NCBI RefSeq assembly: GCF_019097595.1
Contig: NC_080712.1
Location: 20,626,146 to 20,690,145, forward strand
DNA: 64,000 nucleotides
Direction: 5' to 3'
Source of the DNA: Hemibagrus wyckioides
Lineage: Eukaryota; Chordata; Actinopteri; Siluriformes; Bagridae
The notes below the pieces were generated by a model. The model was not told the DNA's origin, did not search any database, and worked only from the letters and a program-made list of their open reading frames with translations. Both the position numbers and the translations under genes were made by a program. The stretch's first letter is position 1. Each line of letters opens with the position of its first letter. Shown piece after piece: positions 24,559-35,136 of this stretch.

Positions 24559-26509
24559 TAAAGAATAGGTTAATCAAACCATCATCTGCTGTAATCTTCA
24601 CTGCGTCTGAGAACTCTCACCTTGGGTTCTAGGATGGGTTCCACTCTGTCAGCTGCCTCCTCATCCTCAGAGTCGGAGTTCCCTACTTTAATATCCAGCT
24701 GCTCAAAAGCAGATTCCAGGACCTTAAGACCATAGGTCACTGCCTCCTGGACTTTAGGTATCAGCTCAGCTTCTTTCTGTTCTCGTGTCTTTTCCTTTTA
24801 AAGAGGCAGCAACAGGCAGTGTTAGAGTGATGCATCCAAAATACTTCTTTTGTCTTTTTTTTGTAGACTTGCAGTTGAATCCCCAAACTGAAAGAGCAAT
24901 GTGTAAACTTGTTCTGGACTAGAAATGATCTGTATGGAAATTAGTTTTAGCTAGGACTTTTAATTAAGCCTGCACAGAGTATAAGGTCTCTTAGTATTGG
25001 CCCATACACATTAATGCACAATTTCTGCACGATTTCTTTATAGGAGTTAGACCTGCACTAGTGGTGTGTTGTGACAGATCTGCCTTGTGTTAGCCAACAC
25101 TAACTGTGTTTATGATACAGCACACATCAGTGGACAACCAGAAAAAAATGTCAAATCTGATGTGATATCGATCTATTTCAGGACATTATTAACTAACAAA
25201 GATTTTTCAATTTACATCCAAGGTATAATACTCAGCCACAGACAGTGGCTACTCTCACAATACTCTTACACAAAACTTTTCAGTACAGTGGAACCTCGGC
25301 ATACAGATACCCTTCATTATGAACTTTCACATTAAGAATTTTAATTTTGCAAGCAATTTGCATTGGCATACAAAGCATTTTTGGCATACAAACAAACTGA
25401 ACCACACGCTGGCTAAGTTGCACTTGTGTCTGGGAGCCAAAAAAACTTGTTTGCGTCAGTCAAGCCACGCGAAGCCAACTGAAGAGTGTTTACGAATTTT
25501 TTTTTCAGTCAGTGAAAGCTGTTGCGAAAGAGTCTACCCATGATACCAACGTTGCCTTTGGCATGCATTCAAAGGCTACGTAATTTTTTATGCGTTTTTT
25601 TGTTGACAGATTGGTGGCATGGGTGGTCTGTACTATTTTTAAGCCCAAGCTTGGTTGAACGACTTCCTGTGAGGACCCTTGACATGCAATGCTTGGCTTT
25701 GGTCAGTTCTTTGTAAGCAGCCGTACAGTTTACATACTCTTCACATTGGTAATATTAGTAAGATTTTTGGGTGGCTGGAAGGGATTATCTGCATTTACAT
25801 TATTTCTTATGGGAAAATTCATTTGCAATACAAAATACAAATTAAATTCCTATGCCAGGGTTCCACTGTATCAGGAATTTTTGCAGTATCAGGGTTTATT
25901 GCATAAGACTAGAGGTTTACAGACCTGTTCAGGGCGTCTCTCCTGAGTCTCTGTTTTTGGGACTGGCTCTTCAACTTCTTCATCATAAACCCTCTGACAC
26001 CATAAAAATAAATTACATTTGACGTTACATTAATCTCTAATTCAATATTAAATAATAAATAACAGTGATAATATGTATATATAATAAATAACTAATAACT
26101 GTGATAAATGAATCATTTCTCAGACGCACGTTTTCTATAAATTGTATGTTGGAAAGCATAAGAAAGTCATTAAAGACGGTGTGAAGGCAGCTATCCGTTG
26201 CTTTGGTGTCCCGGATAAGGCCATCCAGCTGTTTTTCGATCTCGTGCGTCTTAGACAACATCCGCTGAGAGAAGTTTTGCAGGTAGAGAAAAAGCTGTCG
26301 AAGGTGAGAAGACATCAGTGAAAATCATATACCATGACAAGAAACTTCACATTCCAAGCATTTTTGTAAGTAACAAATACCCCTGAATCTGCAGCTAAAG
26401 ACCAATTCGCGCTGTTTTTCCGCATCTCATCCAAAGTCCAGGGTCTCTCCCACACCTGCTCGGCCTCACCGTTGCAATTGCTGGGGCCGTTCTCCATGGG
26501 TTCTGCCAT
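11555..26509 (-). CDS. washc2: washc2 (FAM21), WASH complex subunit 2, complete
   Basis: WASHC2/FAM21 is the long flexible subunit of the endosomal WASH complex; it links WASH-driven Arp2/3 actin assembly to retromer. I could read 31 coding exons, joined by consensus donors and acceptors in compatible phases, for 1379 codons plus stop, close to the roughly 1320-1340 residues of human FAM21. The start MAEPMENG at 26509 lies just after an acceptor, so a non-coding first exon is expected near 29.33-29.56 kb. The N-terminus carries [20 protein letters not shown], the middle dozens of LF-acidic motifs, and the end [13 protein letters not shown], all family hallmarks. The exons are itemised in the three block entries below. 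Introns hold Tc1, hAT and Tigger-type elements and microsatellites. I see no frame break or missing conserved block. Confidence 0.96.
13435..13464. repeat. (AAG)n microsatellite
   Basis: A short AAG/AGA array preceded by AATAATAATAATAAG, within the washc2 intron between exons 28 and 29. Non-coding. Confidence 0.85.
15807..16410 (+). mobile_element. Tc1-like remnant interrupted by a hAT MITE
   Basis: The left terminus ACTATATGGTCAAAAGTATT and the right end (ACTTTAGGCAAAATACTGTA) are diverged inverted repeats of a Tc1-like family also seen at 26920-27295, 32799-33231 and 56305-56833. The right half keeps a broken transposase end (TTCCAGCATGACAATGCCCC..., CTCAACCTCACTGAACACC...). A hAT miniature element at 15914-16099 splits it. 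Located in the washc2 intron between exons 24 and 25. Confidence 0.65.
15914..16099. mobile_element. Palindromic hAT MITE with 8-bp target duplication
   Basis: The ends read CAGTGGTGTCCAATCTTATC and, on the other strand, CAGTGGTGTCCAATCTTATG; the interior is also largely palindromic (GTGCAGGTTTTCATTCCAAC against its complement). It is flanked by CTATAACC and CTGTAGCC, an 8-bp duplication with two transitions, as expected for hAT transposition. It has no coding capacity, is 186 bp long, and is nested in a Tc1 remnant. Confidence 0.85.
18815..18862. repeat. (TAG)n/(TAA)n microsatellite
   Basis: Adjacent TAG and TAA/TTA trinucleotide runs in the washc2 intron between exons 16 and 17. Just to the right (about 18880-19030) lies a decayed tRNA-derived SINE with a B-box-like GGGTTTGATTTCC and the CAGGTAGGGCATCCGG... 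body typical of fish SINEs. Confidence 0.7.
21414..21962 (-). mobile_element. Non-autonomous Tc1-like element (GATCAGGCATAAC family)
   Basis: The ends carry ACTGATCAGGCATAACATTA and its inverted copy. On the minus strand, 21520-21781 encodes an N-terminal HTH transposase fragment: [23 protein letters not shown] sequence followed by [20 protein letters not shown]. The catalytic domain is deleted and replaced by a poly-A stretch. The same family occurs at 27791, 33653, 52169 and 54200. Located in the washc2 intron between exons 9 and 10. Confidence 0.8.
22852..23076. repeat. (GA)n/(CT)n microsatellite next to a splice acceptor
   Basis: An imperfect GA-rich tract of about 225 bp with AGAGAGCGAG variants. 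On the washc2 strand it is CT-rich and runs to within about 8 bases of the 3' splice site of the exon at 22779-22843, so it forms the polypyrimidine tract. Long open frames across it are low-complexity artefacts. Confidence 0.9.
23345..24420. other. Intron DNA with a possible hAT-type remnant
   Basis: The left end reads CTAGGGCTGCAACAATTGCA, resembling the GGGCTGCAAC terminus of a common fish hAT miniature family. I cannot locate a matching right end. The rest is washc2 intron 5 with no recognised gene. Confidence 0.3.
24473..24559. repeat. (GATA)n microsatellite
   Basis: About 21 nearly perfect GATA units in the washc2 intron between exons 5 and 6, ending about 60 bp from the donor of the exon at 24621-24794. 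Confidence 0.95.
25286..25868. mobile_element. Tigger/pogo-type MITE with TA target duplication
   Basis: The left end is CAGTGGAACCTCGGCATA; the reverse complement of the right end is CAGTGGAACCCTGGCATA (16 of 18 match). Both are flanked by TA. This terminus is typical of TcMar-Tigger elements. The element is 583 bp with no transposase frame, and lies in the washc2 intron between exons 4 and 5. Confidence 0.75.
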
Positions 26510-26919
26510 AGTGATGACCTGTTACTAAAAAAAGGATTACATTACCAGGACACCACGGTTAATATAAACTGTAACAACAATTCTCTGTGCAGACTCATGT
26601 ATGATTGGAAAATCAACCATATCAGAACGAGCTTCCAAAGAGAGCTGTTATGTTGATGAACAGTCAGCTTATTGCAGAATTGTTTTAAATACAGATTAAA
26701 ATGCTTTTTGTTGCCTTATTACATCACCATTCTTTGCAAAAATGTGATAAATACTTTGCATATTAAGAGATTCCTATTAAAAAGTCATTCTCACCAATAT
26801 CTTTCTAAATAATTAATTTGAAATAGTTTTTACATTGTGATTGTGATTATTCCTAGAGTTCCCAAGTCCAAATTCTAACCATCACATTCAATTGTGCTTC
26901 TTCCCCAAACGGTTACCAC

Positions 26920-27295
26920 AAAACTGAAAGCACACAGGTCTGTACGATGTTTTTGGCATGCTGTAGCTTTCCATCTTCCCTTCACTGCAACCAAGGGGAA
27001 CAAACCAGTTCAAACATGTCAATGCTCCATGCACTAAGCAAGCTCCATGATGTGGTTTAGTGAAAGTGAAGATGTGGTAGAGTGAACGTGTACTTCACAG
27101 AGCCCTGACCTCAACCCCACTGACCCTGTGGAATGAACCAGAACACTGACTGCACCCAGGCGTCTACACTCAACAAAGCCTTCCCAAAAGAGTGGGAGTA
27201 TTACAACAGCAAAGAGAGAATAAATCTGGAACAGGATGTTCAACAAGCACATATGGGTGTGATGGTCAGGTGTCCACAAACATTTGGCTAAATGG
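26920..27295 (+). mobile_element. Tc1-like transposon remnant
   Basis: Decayed sequence related to the 15807 family: the CAGTTCAAACATGTCAATGC block (substrate-domain region), CAGAGCCCTGACCTCAACCC (the D-L-N-P block of the transposase), and a terminal GGTGTCCACAAACATTTGGC. No open frame. It lies in washc2 intron 1. Confidence 0.6.
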
Positions 27296-27404
27296 CACCA
27301 AATTTGGCACCATAGTAGTAGCCCAATTATAAATGATGCCATAAAAAATATCCCATTATGCCACAGGGTAAAACTTGCTTTTTCTTTTTTTGTAGACATT
27401 TTAG

Positions 27405-27785
27405 TCCCGCAAAGCCAACAGAGTTGTGGATGACCTATGCAAACTCTTCACCCTCCTGCCATCTAGAAGAACATACAGAAGCAATCAGACCCTCAAAAAC
27501 TGACTGCCTGGCTGTTTCTTCCCCCAAGTGATCAGACTCATCAATTCTTAGGGACTTGATTGACACCAACACACACATTCAAGTGTACACCACTGCATTC
27601 ACACTGATATTTACACATTCTTTTTTTTAATACTGCTACTGCTGTCTTATGTTTACAATCGTAGTACCTTGCACTCTACAGAACTGTATACTGGTCACAG
27701 CTCGGTGTACACTACTGTATTGAATTGTACTGCCTGTCTTGTACACATTTGCACACATGCACTTCATGTGGAATTGTGCTATTGT
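27405..27785 (+). mobile_element. LINE 3' fragment (Rex1/CR1-like)
   Basis: The first part encodes a decayed C-terminal reverse-transcriptase/tail segment in which words like NRVVDDLCKLFTLLPSRRTY can be read, followed by a 3' UTR rich in TTGCACTCTAC and TGTACACT motifs. This organisation fits Rex1/CR1-type retrotransposons. It is 5' truncated and inactive. Confidence 0.5.
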
Positions 27786-27790
27786 AATTA

Positions 27791-28301
27791 CACTGATCAG
27801 CCATAACATTATGAGCAGTGAGAGGTGACGTGAATAACACTGATTATCTCCTCATCATGGCACCTGTTAGTGGGTGGGATATATTAGGCAGCAAGTGAAC
27901 ATTTTGTCCTCAAAGTTGATGTGTTAGAAGCAGGGAAAATGGACAAGCGTAAGGATTTGAGCGAGTTTGATGAAGGGCCAAATTGTGATGGGTAGACGAC
28001 TGAATCAGAGCATCTCCAAAACTGCAGCTCTTGTGGGGTGTTCCCGGTCTGCAGTGGTCAGTATCTATCAAAAGTATCCTTTAAGTCCTTAAAGTCCTGT
28101 AAGTATCCTATAAGTTGCAAGCTATCCTCACAACTTCCAGGAGTTAAAGGATCTGCTGCTAACATCTAGGTGCCAGATACTACAGCACACCTTCAGGGAT
28201 CAAGTAGAGTCCATGCCTTGTCGGGTAAGGGCTGTTTTGGCAGCAAAAGGGGGACCAACACAATATTAGGCAGGTGGACATAATGTTATGGCTGATTGGT
28301 G
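27791..28301 (+). mobile_element. Non-autonomous Tc1-like element (GATCAGGCATAAC family)
   Basis: It starts CACTGATCAGCCATAACATT and ends with the inverted copy (AATGTTATGGCTGATTGGTG), with TA on both sides. Inside is the N-terminal transposase coding region (GGACAAGCGTAAGGATTTGA...), then a deletion joins it to the C-terminal portion. It is 511 bp and carries no intact frame. It lies in washc2 intron 1. Confidence 0.8.
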
Positions 28302-28309
28302 TAGTTCTT

Positions 28310-29327
28310 AGTTCTGTCATGTTTTATGAAGCACCATGGTCCAGGAAGAATCTTGTTTCATGTCACTGTGTTTTGCACCAACTGTACATGGTTGAAATGA
28401 GAAAAAATTCTTTTTGACTGACTTCTACAGTATAAAGAGTATAGAGTGTATACAGTATAACTTCTCCAACTAAAAAAAAACAGGAATTGGAGAGTTTAAA
28501 ACAAAGAAGAATAAAATACATAGGATAATTACAAGGACTTTCATTTTGCAGGTTTCCAGCACAGGTCTATCCTACATACAGTACTGGTTATGGTCATGTG
28601 ACCTAGTTATGATCATGTGCACTACAATAAACACTTACTAAGTAAGGCTTATGTTGTACAGATGGAGTTTTTGACTCGTTTGTGTTCATGCACTTGTGAA
28701 GTACATAAAGGACACTGTTTATCATAATTACTACAAACTTCCTCCAGCAATATTATCGGATTTGAAAGAGACTTTCCGTACTAAGATTTTGTAATAAATA
28801 TTTCCTTTCCATTTCCAACACTGACTTGTGTGTGTGTTTGTTTTAAATAGATGATTAAAACCATTAAAACTGCACATCATACCACTCCTTCAGCCTGACT
28901 GTGATTAACACTAAAATGAATCCTGCATCCATGAAAACTTTAGATTAGACTGCTTACAAACCCACCATTCACTGTGATCAATAAACTGCAGTGAAAGTGG
29001 ACAAGGTCAGAGACTCATGCACCTGTAGTGGTCTTGTTTACTGCCACACAAAATGTGCGATCACACAGAAATGAAACGTTATGTTCTTAACTGCTTCATT
29101 TCTGATAGCAAAATCCGGATTTTTGTCGATTCACACCTGTCACAGACACGCGTTTAAAACACACACGAGTCGAGTCCATCAGTTATGAGCTTCTGCAAAC
29201 GCACATTAGCATGCTAAGGCTAACCCAAATTACCATTAGCTAATAACAGCTATTCAGCTGCTGTTTAAAATACACCGTTTTTGTTTACCTTAAACTGTGT
29301 GACTGCTACCAAATCAGAAGCTCTTAC
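28310..29327. other. washc2 intron 1, no further feature recognised
   Basis: AT-rich intron sequence between the non-coding first exon and the ATG-bearing exon. I see no repeat or gene in it. Confidence 0.4.
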
Positions 29328-29835
29328 CTTCTCGACTTTTGTTGTTTTATATTCTAGTTATCATCAGCTAGCTCCTAAACATCAACTGCTTCTGCTGTGT
29401 GTAATGCTAGCATAGCTAACATAGTAACTAATGCACGCGCCGTACCTTACTTAGCTGCACCGTAACACAACAGACATGCTCAGTACCTTGGAGAAATTTA
29501 TTTCGCCCAGCTTGCGCTTCTCATATAAAACAAAGACCTAGTTCAGCCCTGGCGAAAAAGGTGGCTGTTGGTGATCCGCTCCCTCATTAGTATTCCTTCT
29601 GCTCGGCCATGTCCTGTCTGCTACAATCAGCTGACTCCATAGTCACCTGATGTTAGAGACGCAGTATAATTCTTTCCCACCTGTATTCCGACATAATTCC
29701 CCGCTTCCTGCTCCGAGACGTAACTGACACACTGCGTTGTGATTGGTACAAATTCAGGTCACTGACAAGGGGATATAATAGGCCAGTGTGAACTATTAAC
29801 CAATCACCAGTGACGGAGGCGGGGTTTACCAGAAT
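29328..29835 (-). promoter_or_regulatory. washc2: washc2 first (non-coding) exon and promoter
   Basis: On the minus strand a consensus donor AAG|GTAAGAG ends an exon at 29328. Upstream (to the right) are CCAAT-type boxes (TGATTGGTAC at about 29742, ACCAATCACC at about 29800), a GC box (GAGGCGGGGTT at about 29816) and a CRE-like TGACGGAG. These fit a TATA-less housekeeping promoter. The transcription start itself is inferred to lie around 29.55-29.7 kb. Confidence 0.55.
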
Positions 29836-30429
29836 ACAGGTAGAAAAGTATAACAAAAAAAAGTTTTCATGAAATTGGATAGAGGATGTAAAGAGGAGAA
29901 AAAGCAGTGTGGAATTGGTAAATTATTCAGGTTTCCTTTTTGCTTTAGGACAGATATGTTCTATGGGATGGATGAATGATTAGCATTCAGTATAATTTGT
30001 AGTTAAAGTAGAAGATTTGGATTGGAAGTCCAATCTGATACTTATAGCATAAATAGCAGGTTGGGATATAAATATATGCATAATACTATATGAGGTTTTT
30101 TTTTTTTTTTTACTATATTTCAAGTCAATCACTTTACAGTTATTTATTTTATTTTATTATTATTGTTGTTGTTGTTGTTGTTGTTGTTGTTATTGTTGTT
30201 TATTATTTATTTATTTATTATTGATTTTTATTGAAGCTATATATTGTTTTCTTGTTGTTGTTGTTTTTTTTTTTACAATGCCTTTTCAAAGCAAGGCATG
30301 CAACCTTAATCAGTCTAATTAACAGATTAGCTGTAAATTGTCAGCTCTTACTGTCAACCTGTTACTATTTTAAGATTTACACAGCTAACATGGATACTGA
30401 GTTACAAAATCAATAATAACTTGAATTGA

Positions 30430-30644
30430 TAAAGTGTGTGTTGGGGTGGTGGTGCAGCAGGTAGTGTAAACACACAGCTTTAGGGTTCTTAGTTTGCTCC
30501 TGAGATCAGGTTATCTGGTGTTTCACATGTTCTCCCAGTATCCATGTGGATTTTCTCATCAGTTTCCTCCCACCTCCTAAACACGCCACTAGGTGGACTG
30601 GCTGCACTCAACTGCCCCAAGGTTTGATTCATTGCATTAAAATC
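30430..30644 (+). repeat. Older SINE copy
   Basis: A decayed SINE body (GGTGGTGGTGCAGCAGGTAG... CATGTTCTCCCAGTATCCAT... TTTCCTCCCACCTCC...). It is interrupted at about 30645 by the younger SINE at 30659-31024 and continues after it. Confidence 0.6.
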
Positions 30645-30658
30645 AATGTATAGGTGTG

Positions 30659-31024
30659 GGCAGCACGGTGGCTAAGCGGTTAGCACTGTTGCCTCACAGC
30701 AAGAAGGTCCTGGGTTTGAATCCCGGGGTCGAACTGGGGCCTTTCTGTGTGGAGTTTGCATGTTCTCCCCGTGCTTGCGTGGGTTTACTCCAGGTACTCC
30801 GAGTTCCTCCCACAGTCTAAAGACATGTACATTAGGTTGAATGGTAATTCTAAATTGCCTGTGTGTGTGGTTGTTTGTCTATGTGTGGCCCTGTGATGGA
30901 CTGGCAACCTGTCCAGGGTGTACCCCTCCCTTTTGCCCTATGTGCGCTGGGATAGGCTCCAGCAGACCCCCTGTGACCCTAGGAGTCCTAGGAATAAGCG
31001 GGTATAGACCCCAATGAATGAATG
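30659..31024 (+). repeat. Young tRNA-derived SINE with perfect 14-bp TSD
   Basis: The head has A-box/B-box promoter elements (GTGGCTAAGCGGTTAGC and GGGTTTGAATCCC). The body carries GGAGTTTGCATGTTCTCCCC, CCTCCCACAGTCTAAAGACA and CTGGGATAGGCTCCAGCAGA, with a GAATGAATGAAT-type tail. The 14-bp sequence AATGTATAGGTGTG is repeated perfectly at 30645-30658 and 31025-31038, marking target-primed insertion. It inserted into an older SINE. Confidence 0.9.
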
Positions 31025-31039
31025 AATGTATAGGTGTGT

Positions 31040-32798
31040 TCTCTGGATTTACATTGGAATAAGGCAGTAATTGCAGCTGAATGAATGATTGTTTGTATGT
31101 ATGATTAATATATTGCCAGGAGCTGGACACACAGTTATCACCAGCTGATAAACTTTGCCTTTGATATTAAATACCTATTCAGTTAATTATTAAGTATTCT
31201 GTCATTCCCAAAGAATGCTGTATGCTGCAAACTTTTGTGTAGAAGCAATGCCTTATATTTGGGTCCACCCTTTTTTGCATTTTTCCCCACGTGAATTTAT
31301 CACATCATCTAACAATGTGCAAATATGTGAATAGAATTTGGGAGAAAAGTCTATTTTAGGACGCTTTACTACTGGTAAACGAATGTTCTTTTCTAATTCA
31401 ACAGTAATGGCTCTAGAAATAGGACAAGATTGAGTAAGATATTGTTTTAAGTTTGATTCAAAATTGCAATGTGCAGTTGTGGTTTTTATTAACAGACAAT
31501 TAATTCCATTAAAAGAAGAATCAATATTTACAGGGTATGGACATTTCATGACATTATGAAGCATTTAACCACATTGTTCAGTTGTTAAACAATTCCCATT
31601 TTAGTGTCACTATTGTAGATATGTCAGATATCATTGTTTTGACATATCTAGGTGGGGGTAAAATAATAATTAAAATAACTGCGGGAAAACATAATTAATC
31701 AGAGACCTAGAGTGTTTAAAAGAAATAATCAGTTTTGTGTTGCCTAAAAACCAAAATTCATGCAGTTCAATGTTAATTATTTATTCCATGTTCCTGAGGC
31801 GTGACCAGGAATAAACTGAATACGAGAAGCCATACTCCATCAAAAGGATTTAAGACAATAATCATCTTTCTTGCAAAATTATTTCCTCTATTTTAAGTTC
31901 ATTCATTTGTGATATTTTCACACAAACTTAGCTGCGAGGTTTCATGAGTTCCTGTCGAAAAGAAGTGTACTGGTATCAACATGCTATAGATTCAACCTTC
32001 TAAAACAGCAACATAACATGATCTCTTGGTTTTTCATCACGGCAGATTTTTAATTAAAAATCATATTAATCCATTTCACTTTAGTACAGTGTTTCTCATT
32101 TCCACCTCTTCTGTTAATTTGCAATATGTGGGCAAGATCTCTTACTTAATCTACAAGTGGAAATCCCAAAATTAAACTGCTGCTTGTGTGTGGGAGTCTG
32201 ACACAAGAAAGAAAGGGGTGGTGAGAACTTCATATATTAATTTCTATATCAATAGAAGCCTTTTTGTGTGACTAGTCATGTCATCCTAATGCTAGCTTAC
32301 TTAAGAAGTATTTCATCATTTGCTGAAAAAAGAGAGAAGCATGTTGTCGCCACTGGTAAAAGCATGGCTTATTTAAAACTGTTTTGTAATCTGTTAATGT
32401 TGCAAACCTGAGGAAATGATAAGCTAAAAGTAAAACCAGTTACACTGTGGCTTACTTTGCACGTCTGTTTCACAAACAGTCATTTGGAGCTTATGTACTA
32501 GGATAACTTATCAAAATTTTTCCACATTAGACATATTTGGCATATTTTGCTCTAACTCCAGAAGTACAGCATTTAGTAATGTTGTGCTGTAGTGTGTTAA
32601 AGGAACTTGCTGAAAGAATTCGACTTGGAAGTCTCTCCAATTGAAAAACACGGATTCTACATAAACCTTTAGATGTTCCTTCAGATAAAACAGAGAGCTC
32701 TTTAGGGTTCTAAATTTGACCTTATGGTCAGTAGGAAGCTTTAAACAGGCATGAGTAATAATGGGTTTCCCCTAAACTAAGGAAACATGAGGTGAGAT
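31040..32798. other. Spacer with one unrecognised minus-strand ORF
   Basis: No gene is assigned. The minus-strand frame at 31253-31564 (103 codons) contains PYPVNIDSSFNGINCLLIK and ends GEKCKKGWTQI; I do not recognise it, and it may be a fragment of an unidentified mobile element. A perfect 11-bp inverted repeat (TAGATATGTCA) lies at 31616-31626 and 31640-31650. The rest is AT-rich without repeats that I can name. Confidence 0.35.
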
Positions 32799-33231
32799 AC
32801 ACTATATGGCTAAACGATTACAGACCATCAGCTTCAGATGTCTTTTTATGCTGTAGCTTTATAGTTTCCCTTTCACTAGAACTAAATGGACAAATCCTGT
32901 TCCAGCATGACAATACTGTAGACAATGCCTAGTGCAGAGATCAAGCTACATGAAGACATGGTGTGCCAAAAGTTGGAGCTGAATATCTCAAAAGCCCTGA
33001 CCTTAACCCTACTGAACAGCGTAGGGTGAGCTGGAACGCAGACTGCCTCACCCACCATCAGTGCCTGAACACACTAATGCTCTTGTGGCTAAATGAGCAC
33101 AAATGATCATAGCCACATTTCAAAATCTGATGGAAAGTTTTCCCAGGAGGTTTCTATAACCGTAAAGGGAGACAAAAGCTTGAAAATGTTCAAAAAGTAT
33201 GTGTGGGTGTGATGGTCAGGTTTCCACATAC
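32799..33231 (+). mobile_element. Tc1-like transposon remnant
   Basis: It begins ACACTATATGGCTAAACGAT and ends with GATGGTCAGGTTTCCACATA, matching the family at 15807-16410. Internal pieces of the transposase (CTGTTCCAGCATGACAATAC, CCCTGACCTTAACCCTACTG) are present but broken. Confidence 0.6.
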
Positions 33232-33652
33232 CAGTGTGAAGAGTCAAGAGACAGAGGAAATGAATTTGGATTAATTGCAGCTATCACTTCAGTTTTTCAA
33301 ATTAGGTCCTTTAAAACAAGGTTAGTTTTAACTGAAGTGAATTGTGTGACTGTTATTACGATCATTATGTAAAAGGAAATAAATGACAAATGTGGTCGAC
33401 AAATAATCAACCTGTTAATACAGCCATCCTTAAGGCATCTGGAAATAATGAAGCATGTTCATTAACTGCCAAATGAGTCATATAGTGTATGCATAAACAT
33501 TAATAATGGTAGTTTTAGTACTGACATTTTGTTAACTCATTTTTTTAAAATATCATGACAGTATTAATAAAGATAGTCTCTTTAGAAACTCAATGATAAG
33601 TTATTCATTTGATTTCCAGCAACTCCAAGTCTAAACTAACACAGGATACATA

Positions 33653-34640
33653 CACCGATCAGGCATAACATTATGAGCAGTGACAGGTGAAGTGAATAAC
33701 TCTGATGATCTCCTCATCATGGCACCTGTTAGTGGGTGGGATATATTAGGCAGCAAGTGAACATTTTGTCCTCAAAGTTGATGTGTCAGATTGTGACGGC
33801 TAGACTACTGGATCAGAGCATCTCCAAAACTGAAGCTCTTGTGGGGTGTTCCCGGTCTGCAGTGGTCACTATCTATTAAAAGTGGTCCAAGGAACAGTGG
33901 TGAACCGGTGACAGGGTCATGTGCGGCCAAGGCTCATTGATGCACGTGGGGAGCAAATGTCATGCTGACCCCTGTGCACTGCCGAAAGCACCAACAATGG
34001 GCATGTGAGCATCAGCACTGGACCACGGAGCAATGGAAGAAGATTGCCTGATGAATCACGTCTTCTTTTACATCATGTGGATGGCCGGGTGATTGTGCTT
34101 CGCTTACCTGGGGAACACATGGCACCAGGATGCACTATGGATAGAAGGCAAAACAGTGGAGGCAATGTCATGCTTTGGGCAATGTTCCACTGGGAATACT
34201 TGGGTCCTGCCATCCATGTGGATGTTACTTTGACACGTACCACATACCTAAGCATTGTTGCAGACCATGTACCCCCTTAATGAAAACAGTATTCCCTGTT
34301 AGCTGTGGCCACTTTCAACAGGATAAAGCAAAGCAAAAATGGTTCAGGAATGGTTTGATGAGCACAACAAGGAGTGTGAGGTGTTCCAAAATTCCCCAGA
34401 TCTCAATCCAATCCAGCATCTGTAGGATGTGCTGAATGAACAAGTCCGATCCTTGGAGGCCCTACCTCACAACTTACAGGACTTAAAGGATCTGCTGCTA
34501 ACATCTTCGTGCCAGATACCACAGCACACCTTCAGGGATCTAGTGGACTCAATGCCTCGATGGGTCAGGGCTGTTTTGGCAGCAAAAGGGGGACCAACAC
34601 AATATTAGGCAGGTGGTCATAATGTTATGCCATATCAGTG
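33653..34640 (+). mobile_element. Tc1-like element (GATCAGGCATAAC family), longest local copy
   Basis: Flanked by TA. It begins CACCGATCAGGCATAACATT and ends with the inverted terminus, 988 bp in all. Unlike its relatives it keeps much of the catalytic region: 34005-34280 encodes GRRLPDESRLLLHHVDGR, the first catalytic Asp block, and 34390-34430 the decayed third-acid block. Frameshifts and a truncated N-terminus make it inactive. It shares about 38 bp of left flank outside the terminus with the copy at 54200. Confidence 0.75.
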
Positions 34641-34859
34641 TATATGTATTGTTAAATACAAATGAAATATACGTCATGTTAATGTAATGTTAACTTTAAT
34701 AATGGTGGCATGAACTTGATCACATGATCACCAAGCAACTTGTTAGCAGTGCTGGTTTTGCATTGTGGATGTGTTTTTTAAAGCCCAGTCCCAAGAGCTT
34801 TCATACAAAGTGTAGACAGCACCTGAGTTTATTTAAAATAAACACCTAAGCCACCTTTC

Positions 34860-35136
34860 AAGACATATTACTCTTTATTACAAGTTATTAAGATAAAATT
34901 ACAATAAGTGGAAAAGCAAAGTATTTGAATAATCTATATTTATACCAATTCACAAATCACTCTATAGCAAGATGAAAAATCAGAAACTGTAGTACACATA
35001 TAATGCGAAACCACAACTCTACCAACGTACACAGTATGTTCTTTAACAAAAAAGGCGTTACAAAATGAAGCATGTGTCATAAACCTTGCAAAAAATGCTC
35101 TTTTCCTTCACACACAAACCCTCCAGCTATGCAGAC
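34860..35136 (-). terminator. alox5: Putative alox5 3' UTR and poly(A) signal
   Basis: A minus-strand AATAAA (plus TTTATT at 34874-34879) lies 258 bp past the alox5 stop codon, in sequence with no gene or repeat. The site is inferred from position and hexamer only. Confidence 0.4.

Larger units (their letters stand above)
20609..26509 (-). other. washc2: washc2 exons 2-12: WASH-binding head and linker
   Basis: Exon coordinates (coding, minus): 26381-26509, 26130-26294, 25925-25993, 24621-24794, 23164-23257, 22779-22843, 22409-22462, 22185-22271, 21267-21348, 21043-21096, 20609-20727. The first five make the globular head that in the family assembles with the other WASH subunits, including [20 protein letters not shown] and [20 protein letters not shown]. 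Exon 6 has [17 protein letters not shown]. Exon 10 carries the conserved [13 protein letters not shown]. Exon 12 has [20 protein letters not shown]. The two shortest, at 22409 and 22185, are acidic linkers in phase 0. Confidence 0.93.

Noticed and set aside
24473..24559. CRISPR-like tandem array
   Set aside because: A pure GATA microsatellite in a eukaryotic intron with no spacers; the same applies to 41303-41381 and the GGAT array.
34005..34435. Possible functional transposase in the 33653 element
   Set aside because: Catalytic blocks are split between frames and the N-terminus is deleted.
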